Assembly (NCBI GenBank): GCA_964520985.1
Contig: CAZFPB010000002.1
Coordinates: 62,001-126,000 of the forward strand
Reading direction: 5' to 3'
DNA: 64,000 bases
DNA from: CAYSGL01 sp964520985
GTDB lineage: Bacteria; Pseudomonadota; Alphaproteobacteria; Micavibrionales; Micavibrionaceae
The position numbers and the translations under genes were made by a program. A model generated the notes under the pieces. That model saw only the letters and a program-made list of their open reading frames with translations, did no database searches and was not told the origin of the DNA. How positions within the stretch are numbered: the first letter of the stretch is position 1; every line of letters begins with the position of its first letter. Of this stretch, positions 27,208 through 35,610 are shown one piece after another.

Positions 27208-27215
27208 TATTTATA
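27208..27215 (-). promoter_or_regulatory. late promoter TATAAATA upstream of the tmRNA
   Basis: Exact late consensus on the minus strand (27215-27208), about 8 nt before the first base likely to be in the tmRNA precursor. The precursor's 5' end can fold as CACA/TGTG. Confidence 0.65.
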
Positions 27216-27229
27216 CACTACTATAAAAA

Positions 27230-27799
27230 TTAGACAACAGAATTTGCTATTCTGATGCTATAAGCACGATTTCTCCAACCTTTTTCGAATACTTTCTGTG
27301 ATGGTTTATTTGCAATAATGGATTGATAAAATCCCCATGCTTGGTTGCAATATTCTGTAATCAGCGCCTGTTCTTCATCACCATCTGCAATTGCATTGAG
27401 CGTCGAAAATGATGCATTACCTAAGACTCCATCGACAGTAAGGTTAAGACTAAAAGCTTTGTTAGCTGCTGTTTGCAGCAGTTTGTGAGCTCGTGATGCT
27501 CCCATGTTAACAGAAAGGTCAAATACTTTAGTTGCAATAGTCTGATCGATGATGTTGGAATATTTGTATTTGTCCCACCAAAACATTTTGTATATACGTT
27601 TTGCATCTTCTACGCTCATATTTTTGATGTCTTCGTGATCTACGTCACCATCTCCGTCAAAATCACCAACGTGTGGATAATCCTTTAAGAAACGTAATGA
27701 AATGCCATAGTTAGTGATACCACCTGGATCTGCAGGATGATTAACCAATCCGCCTTCGTGCAATAAAATCAATGGAATTGCTCTATCAAAACTCGCCAT
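27230..27799 (-). CDS. endolysin, GH108 N-acetylmuramidase with EF-hand-like loop
   Basis: 189 residues. LLHEGGLVNHPADPGGITNYGIS (catalytic Glu15) and the C-terminal peptidoglycan-binding half (DGVLGNASFSTLNAI...) define a GH108 lysozyme that would cleave host murein. Residues 46-57 (DFDGDGDVDHED) fit the Ca-binding EF-hand loop, suggesting calcium control or stability. No signal peptide is seen, so a holin is expected for export. Late promoter and SD-masking hairpin upstream, as in T4 gene e. Confidence 0.88.
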   Translation of the reverse strand: MASFDRAIPLILLHEGGLVNHPADPGGITNYGISLRFLKDYPHVGDFDGDGDVDHEDIKNMSVEDAKRIYKMFWWDKYKYSNIIDQTIATKVFDLSVNMGASRAHKLLQTAANKAFSLNLTVDGVLGNASFSTLNAIADGDEEQALITEYCNQAWGFYQSIIANKPSQKVFEKGWRNRAYSIRIANSVV

Positions 27800-27801
27800 A
27801 A

Positions 27802-27861
27802 AAATACCTCTTTTTGTCGTTTCGACCCTATTTATAAATTAGGGTTTTAGTTGAGGTATTT
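27802..27861 (-). promoter_or_regulatory. late promoter TATAAATA between arms of an SD-masking hairpin (lysozyme)
   Basis: AAATACCTC (27802-27810) and GAGGTATTT (27853-27861) are perfect inverted repeats. On the minus strand the 3' arm is the lysozyme Shine-Dalgarno and the 5' arm lies upstream of TATAAATA (27836-27829). A start near 27823 omits the 5' arm. The box itself is inside a smaller palindrome (ACCCT...AGGGT). Confidence 0.7.
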
Positions 27862-27879
27862 GTGAAACGTGTGTAATGT
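27851..27879 (+). promoter_or_regulatory. possible sigma70-type promoter for the prs-like gene
   Basis: TTGAGG (27851-27856), 17 nt, TAATGT (27874-27879). A second TTGACA at 27879 is placed too close to the start codon to be useful. Confidence 0.4.
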
Positions 27880-27915
27880 TGACAGGTTAATAATACTTTA
27901 ATATATGGAGTTGCT

Positions 27916-28875
27916 ATGTCAAATAAACCTTACGTGTTCTTTGGAAGTTCCAATCCCGACATTGTATCAAAAATAGGTCGAGCGTCGTGGTCAGATAATA
28001 TTAAGTTAGGTAAATCAACATTAAGCAAATTTAGTGATGGGGAACGTCGAGTAGAAATTGAGTCGAACGTTCGTGGGTATCCTGTATATGTGGTGCAGTC
28101 AACCTGTAATCCAGCTAACGATACGTTAATGGAATTGTTGCTGATGGTTGATGCTTTGCGTAGAGCATCTGCAAGTAAAATTACTGCAGTGATTCCATAT
28201 TTTGGTTATTCCAGACAAGACCGTCGACCTGGATATACTCGAGTTCCAATTTCTGCAAAACTAATCGCTACTATGCTTGAAAGTGCAGGTGTCGATCACG
28301 TAATCACATTTGATATTCATGCAACACAAATTCAAGGCTTTTTCAACATTCCTGTTGATAACATCTCTGCTACACAACTATTTGTAGCAGACATTTACGC
28401 GAATTGGATTGACCAAAATCCGATGATTGTTTCGCCGGACGTTGGTGGTGTCGTAAGAGCTCGTGCAATTGCTCAAATGTTTGGAATTAACGATTTAGCG
28501 ATTGTTGATAAACGTCGTCCTAATGCCAACGTATCTGAAGTTATGAACGTGATCGGTGATGTCGCTAATAAGACCTGTATTATGGTCGACGATATTGTTG
28601 ATACAGCTGGCACGTTGTGCAAAGCAGCCGAAGCTATTAAAAAATTGGGTGCACGCCGCGTAATTGCTTATTGTACTCACCCTGTATTATCTGGCAAAGC
28701 ATACGACAATCTCAGCAATTCTGTTTTGGACCAACTCGTAGTCACAGATACAATTCCAATGGATCAAAAATTTAAAGAACTGCCTAACATACGGCAACGG
28801 TCTATCGTTAGTTTGCTAACTGAAGTAATTGAACTAGACGCTACTAAACAATCAATCGGAGCATTTTTGGAATGA
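27916..28875 (+). CDS. prs: ribose-phosphate pyrophosphokinase-like enzyme (Prs or Adps)
   Basis: 319 residues, full PRPP-synthetase length. FSDGERRVEIESNVRG, YFGYSRQDR, DIHATQIQGFF (catalytic His) and the PRPP loop VDDIVDTAGTL are all present. PRPP synthetase makes the ribose donor for nucleotides and NAD. Close relatives in phages (Adps of the NARP1 pathway) instead pyrophosphorylate ADP-ribose to rebuild NAD after host NADase defence. Sequence reading cannot separate the two, and the partner Nampt/Namat gene is not in this window. Confidence 0.88.
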   Translation: MSNKPYVFFGSSNPDIVSKIGRASWSDNIKLGKSTLSKFSDGERRVEIESNVRGYPVYVVQSTCNPANDTLMELLLMVDALRRASASKITAVIPYFGYSRQDRRPGYTRVPISAKLIATMLESAGVDHVITFDIHATQIQGFFNIPVDNISATQLFVADIYANWIDQNPMIVSPDVGGVVRARAIAQMFGINDLAIVDKRRPNANVSEVMNVIGDVANKTCIMVDDIVDTAGTLCKAAEAIKKLGARRVIAYCTHPVLSGKAYDNLSNSVLDQLVVTDTIPMDQKFKELPNIRQRSIVSLLTEVIELDATKQSIGAFLE

Positions 28876-29567
28876 GTGTTACTTTTGACCAATGTATAGA
28901 TCAACGAGATCAGCAATACAGTATTCAGCAAGAACGATTGGTCAACACTAGAATTATGTTGGCTGGTAATTTGACAGAACCACACTGTGTCAAAGCTATG
29001 GAGTGGCTTACTGATTTGGTTGATTGTCATTATGTAGACACATCTTTTATTGTAGGACCTCCTTCAACACATCCTGTCGTTACATTGATATTCACGTGGG
29101 TATCTCAAGATACTACAGCCGCCATTCAGTTCAACAATGATGGTAGTGTGTTGCAAACGCTCTGCGAAACGCCTACCCGTAAAGTGTTGAACTTCAGTCT
29201 CAATAACGTTGAGAAAGCTAGTGATTTGGAACAATGGTTTCTTGATAGAATTACATATACTCCATCTCGCCCTGATCATCTTATTCTATTTCCAAAAGTC
29301 CTTGAAAATTGGGCATATTACGATGGACCGATTTCTGGAGTAGCGGAAATTGATGATCGTAAGTTGTACTTTGCGTGCCCATTTATTGATGAAATTACAT
29401 ATGAACGGTTCTATTCATTTCACTCGATTACACGAATGGAAATGCTGAAGAGTTCGATTCTGTCGCAATTAATCTCGTGGACTGAGTGGAAGATGTTCAG
29501 AAATGCTCAACATGAACTAGAACAGCGCATTCGTAAAAAGACAGTAGTTGCTAATAGCATAATGTGA
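28872..29567 (+). CDS. hypothetical protein coupled to the prs-like gene
   Basis: 231 residues, family unknown. Overlaps the prs-like gene by 4 nt (ATGA), so it is translationally coupled. The C-terminal 60 residues are helical and basic. No membrane segment or catalytic motif recognised. Confidence 0.65.
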   Translation: MSVTFDQCIDQRDQQYSIQQERLVNTRIMLAGNLTEPHCVKAMEWLTDLVDCHYVDTSFIVGPPSTHPVVTLIFTWVSQDTTAAIQFNNDGSVLQTLCETPTRKVLNFSLNNVEKASDLEQWFLDRITYTPSRPDHLILFPKVLENWAYYDGPISGVAEIDDRKLYFACPFIDEITYERFYSFHSITRMEMLKSSILSQLISWTEWKMFRNAQHELEQRIRKKTVVANSIM

Positions 29568-29571
29568 AAAT

Positions 29572-29601
29572 AAAAAAAAACCGGCCTAGGCCGGTTTTTT
29601 T
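29572..29601. terminator. bidirectional terminator
   Basis: CCGGCCTAGGCCGG palindrome flanked by an A-run and T7; ends the prs operon and the convergent AAA+ gene. Confidence 0.9.
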
Positions 29602-29619
29602 ATTGCTTGTGAAAGGCGA

Positions 29620-30687
29620 TTAGAAGTAATCGCCAAAGGTAGAGGTAGTGTTTTCGCGTCGAGTGAAGATTACGATATCGCCAGCCTTGTTGGTGAATTC
29701 CACTTGACCAGAACGATAGTCGAATTTCCCCATGTCGTCTTTGGTGAATACGACTTCTTGACCGTCTTCATCTTCTTTGTTTTTGTAGTATGTGATAGAA
29801 ATACGTTCTGCCATCACAGGATTCCCACAAAAGTTTGTATCGCAGTCGTCGATCAAATGTTCGGGAATTAGCTTCCGTCCTACCGATAGTTTGGTAACAT
29901 CGTACATCTCGCGTGACGTTGGTTTGATGTTCAGCATTTTAACTGCTTCAAACGCAGCTTCTTCATAACGGTTCATTTCTTCAACCAATGCTTGCAGCAT
30001 GTCGAAGCTGAAATCGTCAATGATAGTCGACATTTTGCAAATTGCGTCAATTTGCGTTTTGTCGTTCAGTTTATCGTGGCAATATTCAGTAATAAAGTCC
30101 GTGGCAAGACCGTTGTAGGTCAGTGAATAGAACAGTCGACCTGGCCGGTTTTTCATGTTGCGGTCGATTCGATAGTAATCATTACAAGTCAGGATAAACA
30201 ATTTGCTGTGGGAGAAAATACCATCCAGCAGGTTGAGAATCGTTTCTTGTTTTTCGCTATCGTACACTTTTTCAAATTCGTCAAACAGAACAATTGCTGG
30301 TTGAGAAATCGAGTGAATGAAGTCTTTGAATCCTGCGTCAGCGAAACCGGTATCAACAATGATAGTTGGAACGTTGTGCTGATAACCGTAAACACACAGA
30401 GCTTGTGCTTGCAGAGTTTTGCCTGTTCCTTTCTCACCAGTCAGGAGAACGCCAGTGTTGGATGTTCTCGACATGAAAGTACGGAACATGCGTTCGGTTC
30501 GCAGTTGAACGTTACCATACAATTTTTTGGGCATGCTAATGTTGTCGACACGCTTGAGGAAATATGATTCGCTCATGCTATCGTATTGGCACATATATGT
30601 ACCAACGGGCAGGTCATCCAAGAATTGAACGTCAGCGTCATTGGTGATAAACAGCGATGAACCTCTGACCATGTATTTCGTTTTCAT
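29620..30687 (-). CDS. AAA+ ATPase
   Basis: 355 residues from the ATG at 30687 (GAGGAAATT upstream). One AAA+ module: Walker A LLTGEKGTGKTLQAQAL, Walker B PAIVLFDEFEKV, sensor 1 LFILTCNDYYR and arginine region NRPGRLFYSL. Followed by a C-terminal beta-rich domain ending in DIVIFTRRENTTSTFGDYF. Probably an unfoldase or remodelling factor; the partner is unknown. Confidence 0.8.
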   Translation of the reverse strand: MKTKYMVRGSSLFITNDADVQFLDDLPVGTYMCQYDSMSESYFLKRVDNISMPKKLYGNVQLRTERMFRTFMSRTSNTGVLLTGEKGTGKTLQAQALCVYGYQHNVPTIIVDTGFADAGFKDFIHSISQPAIVLFDEFEKVYDSEKQETILNLLDGIFSHSKLFILTCNDYYRIDRNMKNRPGRLFYSLTYNGLATDFITEYCHDKLNDKTQIDAICKMSTIIDDFSFDMLQALVEEMNRYEEAAFEAVKMLNIKPTSREMYDVTKLSVGRKLIPEHLIDDCDTNFCGNPVMAERISITYYKNKEDEDGQEVVFTKDDMGKFDYRSGQVEFTNKAGDIVIFTRRENTTSTFGDYF

Positions 30688-30720
30688 AATTTCCTCATTA
30701 GAATGATTAAGTGGTTGCAC

Positions 30721-30916
30721 TGTATTTGCAGATGTTATAATAGTCTACAATAAATTGTGACCATCCAATAAAATTTGGTATGTGTGATTATGAAAAGGTC
30801 AACGCGTTAGGTAAATTATGTGTCGAAAATGGCTAAATACGTTGATTGTTATGTGAATTAATAATATGGTTAATAGGTTGGCGATCCCAACCAAATGGAT
30901 ACGATAAGGTGCAAAC
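30721..30916. other. divergent intergenic region
   Basis: No ORF. Contains TATAAT at 30737-30742 on the plus strand without a convincing -35, and the hairpin GGTTGG cgatc CCAACC just before the HNH gene. Confidence 0.5.
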
Positions 30917-31510
30917 ATGACGCAACATCCTTTAATATTACAGCTTGACATCGCAGGTAACCCAGCAAAATGGATTACATATCAAGATGCTGTGTATTAC
31001 TATGCTAAAGACTTGGTTGCATGGACGTTTGGTGAAAACGGATACACCGTATTTGGTGGTAAATCTCGTATGACCAGCGAACGTTCATTTATGGATCTTG
31101 CGTCTATTATTGCTGTTCGTGGTGATGTTAAACATTCGAACATCCATCGAATTCCTACGTTGACCAACAGAGCGTTGTTCCGCAGAGATCACAATGTTTG
31201 TGCGTATTGCGGTCATCATTTTGGTCATGAAAAACTGACTCGAGATCACGTAATTCCGCGTTCGAAAGGGGGGCCGGACAAGTGGACGAATGTTGTTACG
31301 GCATGCGGTCCGTGCAATAAACGTAAAGACGCAGATTCGCCAGAAGAAGCAGGTATGAAATTGCTGTACGTTCCATATGCTCCAAATCGTAGTGAATATC
31401 TGTATCTGATGAATAAAAATATTTTGGCAGATCAGATGACGTTTTTGAAATCTACGATTCCGGAACACAGTAGAATTCACAATCCGCCCACAAAAATTCA
31501 ACTGAACTAA
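30917..31510 (+). CDS. HNH endonuclease
   Basis: 197 residues. CAYCGHHFGHEKLTRDHVIP, SKGGPDKWTNVV and ACGPCNKRK form a complete HNH module with two zinc CxxC pairs (residues about 95-140). Such free-standing HNH genes are often homing nucleases or packaging cofactors. TAAGGTGC precedes the ATG and a terminator follows. Confidence 0.88.
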   Translation: MTQHPLILQLDIAGNPAKWITYQDAVYYYAKDLVAWTFGENGYTVFGGKSRMTSERSFMDLASIIAVRGDVKHSNIHRIPTLTNRALFRRDHNVCAYCGHHFGHEKLTRDHVIPRSKGGPDKWTNVVTACGPCNKRKDADSPEEAGMKLLYVPYAPNRSEYLYLMNKNILADQMTFLKSTIPEHSRIHNPPTKIQLN

Positions 31511-31536
31511 GGGTGCTTAATCGCACCCTTCTTTTT
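31509..31536 (+). terminator. Rho-independent terminator after HNH gene
   Basis: AAGGGTGC TTAATC GCACCCTT followed by CTTTTT; starts at the stop codon. Confidence 0.85.
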
Positions 31537-31547
31537 GGATAAAAATA

Positions 31548-31994
31548 ATGACTTTAACTCTTGTTGCAAGCAATGATCCTGTTTTACATCAACCAGCATA
31601 TCAAGTGACAGTGTTCGACAAAGAATTAAAACAATTGTGTGACGCATTGAGTCAAAAGATGCGTGAAAGTAAAGGAATTGGTATCGCAGCACCTCAAGTT
31701 GGAATTAGTTCGCAAATTATTGTAGTTGAACGAGTTGATTGGATGGAATTACTTCCACCTCTGGTTATGATTAATCCTAAGATTATTGAATCAAGTGAAT
31801 ATAATATCAGTATTAACGAGGGTTGCTTGTCATTTCCCGGCCAGCAGTATAATATTAAACGTTCTGCTAGTATCACTGTTGAATATCAAAGAACTGATGG
31901 CGAAAGTCGAAAAATCAAATGTACGGACTTAATGGCAATTGTTGTTCAGCATGAGATTGATCACATCAATGGAATTACATTTGATCAATATTAA
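31548..31994 (+). CDS. def: peptide deformylase
   Basis: 148 residues. The three PDF motifs are GIGIAAPQVG, EGCLSFP and QHEIDHINGI. Removes formyl groups from nascent proteins. Phage PDFs are known, mainly in marine phages. Shorter than the bacterial enzyme because the C-terminal helix is missing. A tRNA-Gly gene follows, consistent with the window's translation theme. Confidence 0.93.
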   Translation: MTLTLVASNDPVLHQPAYQVTVFDKELKQLCDALSQKMRESKGIGIAAPQVGISSQIIVVERVDWMELLPPLVMINPKIIESSEYNISINEGCLSFPGQQYNIKRSASITVEYQRTDGESRKIKCTDLMAIVVQHEIDHINGITFDQY

Positions 31995-32033
31995 TGGTAA
32001 ACGTTGCATTGATTGGAATAAATAAAAGTCTAA

Positions 32034-32109
32034 GCAGAATTAGTTTAGCCTGGTAAAATCACTGGTTGCCATCCAGTAGTCAGGGGTTCGAATCCCCTAT
32101 TCTGCTCCA
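32034..32109 (+). tRNA. tRNA-Gly(GCC)
   Basis: Acceptor GCAGAAT/ATTCTGC, anticodon arm ACTGG TTGCCAT CCAGT, T arm GGGG TTCGAAT CCCC, U73 and encoded CCA. Isolated from the main tRNA cluster. Confidence 0.93.
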
Positions 32110-32143
32110 ACTCTAGTTGTAAAAATATTTTAAATGTGTGTTA

Positions 32144-32174
32144 ATAGTCTCCATAATAATAACTAGGAGACTAT
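32144..32174 (+). promoter_or_regulatory. SD-masking hairpin before the MazG-like gene
   Basis: ATAGTCTCC (32144-32152) pairs with GGAGACTAT (32166-32174); the 3' arm contains the Shine-Dalgarno and abuts the ATG. A weak promoter (TTGTAA, 18 nt, TTAATA at 32141-32146) would start RNA near 32153, after the 5' arm. Confidence 0.55.
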
Positions 32175-32783
32175 ATGACTACACAACCTTCCTCTACTGA
32201 ACTTACCTTTGAAGACGTCGAATTCAGTAATGTAATTGATTACGCAACTGCTACTGAATCAATCATTGATACTGTTAGTCTGAACGTTGAATATTTCAAC
32301 GAATTGACTACCGTTATGATTTCTGCAGGTAACATTTTAGATCAAATCAAAAAACATACCTTCTACGGTAAAGAATTTGATTTAGGTAAACTGTTACAGC
32401 TTAGCCAGCAGTTACAAACTGCAGCCGACAATATCGCCCAAAATCCTCTTGCAGTCGCTGATCAATCTACTTACGAACATTGTGCAATAGACCCTCGTGT
32501 ATTTCATGCTGTAACAGGTTCGACTACTGAAAGTGTCGAACTATTAGAAAATATGGACGTTAAAGGTGGTACATTTGACACGGTCAACTTCCTCGAAGAA
32601 ATGTTTGACCTTGTATGGTATGTTTGCATCGGTCATGCTGCTGTCGGCGGGTCAATTAAACGTACTTGCACGAACGGTCTTAAAAAATTAGAAGCAAGAT
32701 TTAAAGGGAAGTTCGATCGATTCCGTGCGATCAATAGAGACCTGAAAACCGAACGTCAAATCTTAGATAACATGATTGATTAA
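32175..32783 (+). CDS. MazG-like all-alpha NTP pyrophosphohydrolase
   Basis: 202 residues. NFLEEMFDLVWYVCIGHAAVG and NGLKKLEARFKGKFD match the Glu/Asp metal site and the 'N..KL..R' tail of MazG-type enzymes, but the usual EExxE pair is not obvious earlier in the chain. MazG-like phage proteins hydrolyse (d)NTPs or modulate alarmone levels. Function not proven. Confidence 0.6.
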   Translation: MTTQPSSTELTFEDVEFSNVIDYATATESIIDTVSLNVEYFNELTTVMISAGNILDQIKKHTFYGKEFDLGKLLQLSQQLQTAADNIAQNPLAVADQSTYEHCAIDPRVFHAVTGSTTESVELLENMDVKGGTFDTVNFLEEMFDLVWYVCIGHAAVGGSIKRTCTNGLKKLEARFKGKFDRFRAINRDLKTERQILDNMID

Positions 32784-32856
32784 CGATACGGTTTATAGTT
32801 GATTACTTGGTAGTATGTGTGGATATTAATCTTTGTGTTGTACAGGAGAGGTAAAA

Positions 32857-33156
32857 ATGGCTTACGCAAAGAAAATCAATCAACGAACAGCTCAACAACA
32901 ATTAGCACATAAAAGAGGCGGTATGTTGGTTGATGTTCGTTCTCCAGTAAAGTATCGTGACAGAACATTACCGAATGCGGTCAATATTTCCTGTCGTGCG
33001 GTATCTTCACTTTTGAAATATCCACGAACTACCAACCTTGTGTTGTTTGGTGAAAGTGATAATGATAAAGACATTGAAATCGTAGCCACGTATGCCGCAC
33101 AACTTGGTTTTGTGAATATTTTCACGATTGGATCTATTGATAACTGGACTATTTAA
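32857..33156 (+). CDS. rhodanese-like domain protein lacking the catalytic Cys
   Basis: 99 residues from the ATG at 32857 (GGAGAGG upstream). MLVDVRSPVKYRDRTLPNAVNI is the rhodanese entry motif. Where active rhodaneses have a Cys loop (VVYCxSGxRS), this protein has LVLFGESDNDKD. It may be a binding-only rhodanese fold. Lies just before the PrkA gene. Confidence 0.7.
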   Translation: MAYAKKINQRTAQQQLAHKRGGMLVDVRSPVKYRDRTLPNAVNISCRAVSSLLKYPRTTNLVLFGESDNDKDIEIVATYAAQLGFVNIFTIGSIDNWTI

Positions 33157-33199
33157 AAATATACTGATACGCTGTTTGTATTAACTAGGAGTCGCCCTA

Positions 33200-35149
33200 A
33201 TGACCACTGCAACAAATGATTACTTCTCAAAACTGACAGAACGCTATGCGTCTAAACAACCTCAAGTGTTTGAGCTGCAGCAGTTCCTGGAGATGTGTAA
33301 AACAGATCCAAGTCTATATGCAACTCCAGCTGAACGGATGCTGAAGGCTATTGGTGAGCCAGAAGTGATCGATACGCGTAATGATTCACGTCTTAGCCGT
33401 ATTTTCCAAAACAAGAAAATTAGCGTGTATCCTGCGTTCAAAGATTTCTACGGCATGGAAGAAACGATTGAAAAATTGGTAGCATTCTTCAAGCATGCTG
33501 CTCAGGATCTTGAAGAATCTAAACAGATTCTGTATCTGCTTGGTCCTGTAGGATCTAGTAAGAGTTCGTTGGTTGAACGGTGCAAAGAACTGTTTGAATC
33601 TGTGCCATTCTATACGATTCAAGTTGATGACAAAATTTCTCCGCATTATGAAAGTCCATTTGGATTGTTTGATTATGCTCAAGATGGTGAATTCTTCGAG
33701 CAGGAATATGGAATTCCAGCACGTATTCTGCGTCCGATTCTTTCACCGTGGGCAAGCAAACGCCTCAAAGAACTGGGGGGCGACGTATCTAAATTCAAAG
33801 TAGTTAAGGTGTGGCCGTCGTCAATTAATCGTGTTGGTATTGCGAAAGCAGAGCCTGGCGATGACAACTCGCAAGATTCGTCTGTGCTTGTTGGTAAGGT
33901 TGACATTCGCCAGCTGGAACACTTTTCGCAAGATGATCCTGACGCATACAGCTATTCTGGTGCATTGAACGTAACGTCGCAAGGTCTGTTTGATTACGTT
34001 GAAATGTTCAAAGCAAACATCAAGCTGCTGAACCCACTGCTGACTGCAACTCAAGAACGTCATTACAACGGTACAGAAGGCTTTGCAGCAATGCCATTTA
34101 ATGGTCTGATTATTGCACATAGTAACGAATCAGAATGGCAGGCATTCCGTAATAACAAGCGTAACGAAGCGTTTATTGACCGTATCTATATTGTTAAAGT
34201 TCCATACGCACTTCGCGTGTCTGACGAAGTTAAGATCTATCGTAAGCTGTTGGAACGCAGTACGCTGAAAAATGCAATTATTGCACCTGGCACGCTTGAA
34301 ATGCTGGCTCAATATTCTGTGCTTGGTCGTCTGGAAGCTCCAGAAAATTCGGACATTTTTGTTAAAATGGACGTATATGATGGTAAGGATGTCAAAGAGA
34401 AGAATCCTGAAGCTAAAGCAATTCAGGAGTATCGTGACAACGCTACTGTTAATGAAGGTATGACTGGACCGTCTACTCGTTCAGCGTTCAAAGCTATTTC
34501 GAGAACTGTTAACTTTGATCCAACTGAACAAGCAGCTAATCCTGTACATTTGATGTATGTTCTTGAAGAAAATCTCAAGAATGAGAATCTGCCAAATGAT
34601 AAGTATGAGCAATATCTCAATTACATTAAAGGTATTCTGGCACCGAAATATGCTCAGTTTTTGTCTGACGAAATTCAGGAAGCATATTTGGAATCGTATT
34701 TTGAATTTGGTCAGAACTTGATGGATCGGTATGTTGCATACGCAGACGCGTGGGTTCAGAAGATCGACTATCGTGATCCTGACACCAACGAGATGTACGA
34801 TCTTGACATGCTGAATGCTGAACTCGAGAAGATTGAGAAGCCAGCTGGTATTGGCAATCCTCGCGACTTCCGTCATGAAGTTGTTAGTTATGTGCTTCGC
34901 GCTCGTGCTAACAACGGTGGTGAACCTGTCCGTTGGGATTCGTATGAAAAACTGCGGGTTGTGATCAAGAAGAAAATCTTCAGCAACACCGAAGATATGC
35001 TGCCGATCATTTCGTTCACTGCGAAGGCATCATCTGACGAAGAACGCAAACACCAAAGTTTTGTGCAGCGTTTGTGCAAGAACGGTTACACTGAGAAACA
35101 AGTTCGACTGTTGGTCGATTGGTACATGCGTTACAGAAAACACAAGTAA
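33200..35149 (+). CDS. prkA: PrkA/YeaG-family AAA serine protein kinase
   Basis: 649 residues, matching E. coli YeaG (644). An N-terminal AAA-like PrkA domain has Walker A YLLGPVGSSKSSLV (residues about 113-126); the C-terminal half is the PrkA kinase-like region, including NEGMTGPSTRSAFKAISRTVNFD. In bacteria PrkA/YeaG acts with YeaH and SpoVR in starvation and sporulation responses. Here it leads the same trio. GGAG precedes the ATG. Confidence 0.92.
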   Translation: MTTATNDYFSKLTERYASKQPQVFELQQFLEMCKTDPSLYATPAERMLKAIGEPEVIDTRNDSRLSRIFQNKKISVYPAFKDFYGMEETIEKLVAFFKHAAQDLEESKQILYLLGPVGSSKSSLVERCKELFESVPFYTIQVDDKISPHYESPFGLFDYAQDGEFFEQEYGIPARILRPILSPWASKRLKELGGDVSKFKVVKVWPSSINRVGIAKAEPGDDNSQDSSVLVGKVDIRQLEHFSQDDPDAYSYSGALNVTSQGLFDYVEMFKANIKLLNPLLTATQERHYNGTEGFAAMPFNGLIIAHSNESEWQAFRNNKRNEAFIDRIYIVKVPYALRVSDEVKIYRKLLERSTLKNAIIAPGTLEMLAQYSVLGRLEAPENSDIFVKMDVYDGKDVKEKNPEAKAIQEYRDNATVNEGMTGPSTRSAFKAISRTVNFDPTEQAANPVHLMYVLEENLKNENLPNDKYEQYLNYIKGILAPKYAQFLSDEIQEAYLESYFEFGQNLMDRYVAYADAWVQKIDYRDPDTNEMYDLDMLNAELEKIEKPAGIGNPRDFRHEVVSYVLRARANNGGEPVRWDSYEKLRVVIKKKIFSNTEDMLPIISFTAKASSDEERKHQSFVQRLCKNGYTEKQVRLLVDWYMRYRKHK

Positions 35150-35155
35150 TGCACT

Positions 35156-35184
35156 AAAAAGAGCCGCAATTGCGGCTCTTTTTT
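35156..35184 (+). terminator. terminator between prkA and the inserted endonuclease gene
   Basis: AAAAAGAGCCGCAATTGCGG stem followed by CTCTTTTTT. Confidence 0.88.
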
Positions 35185-35213
35185 CATCAGCTTTTGCATT
35201 ACTAAATAAGTTG

Positions 35214-35549
35214 ATGAACTATGATCTTGAGATTAGGACTTTATATTCACGTGTTAAATCGTCGGCAAAGCGTCGAGGAATTCCGTTTGCGTTAACTCTG
35301 ACAGATTTAAATAATTTAACTTTTCCCGTCACGTGTCCGATATTACAAATACCATTAAAGTTTAATCGCGGTAACGTGCAAGACAATTCGTATAGTTTAG
35401 ATCGAATTGATTCAACAAAAGGGTATGAAATTGACAATATTATTGTAATTTCGTACAAAGCTAATAGACTAAAATCGAACGTAACATCTGACGAAAGCAA
35501 AGCAATCACTGAATATATTACGCAAAATACAGACAATAAAGTTGATTGA
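35214..35549 (+). CDS. small HNH / endonuclease VII-like protein (homing type)
   Basis: 111 residues from the ATG at 35214. LYSRVKSSAKRRGIPFALT, CPILQIPL and SLDRIDSTKGYEIDNIIVISY with KANRLKSN fit the family of small phage endonucleases related to HNH/EndoVII. It lies between prkA and yeaH, outside the reading frames of both and after a terminator, as expected for an inserted homing endonuclease gene. Confidence 0.7.
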   Translation: MNYDLEIRTLYSRVKSSAKRRGIPFALTLTDLNNLTFPVTCPILQIPLKFNRGNVQDNSYSLDRIDSTKGYEIDNIIVISYKANRLKSNVTSDESKAITEYITQNTDNKVD

Positions 35550-35610
35550 CGTTGTGTTGTAAAGTAGTATGTTTGCAAAGTCAGTTTGGAATTTGCAGAG
35601 GTGCAATGTA

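Noticed and set aside
27879..27907. TTGACA-17-TATATG as the promoter of the prs-like gene
   Set aside because: The start site would fall only a few bases before the ATG and downstream of the ribosome-binding site.
32857..33156. Active sulfurtransferase
   Set aside because: The catalytic Cys loop is missing.
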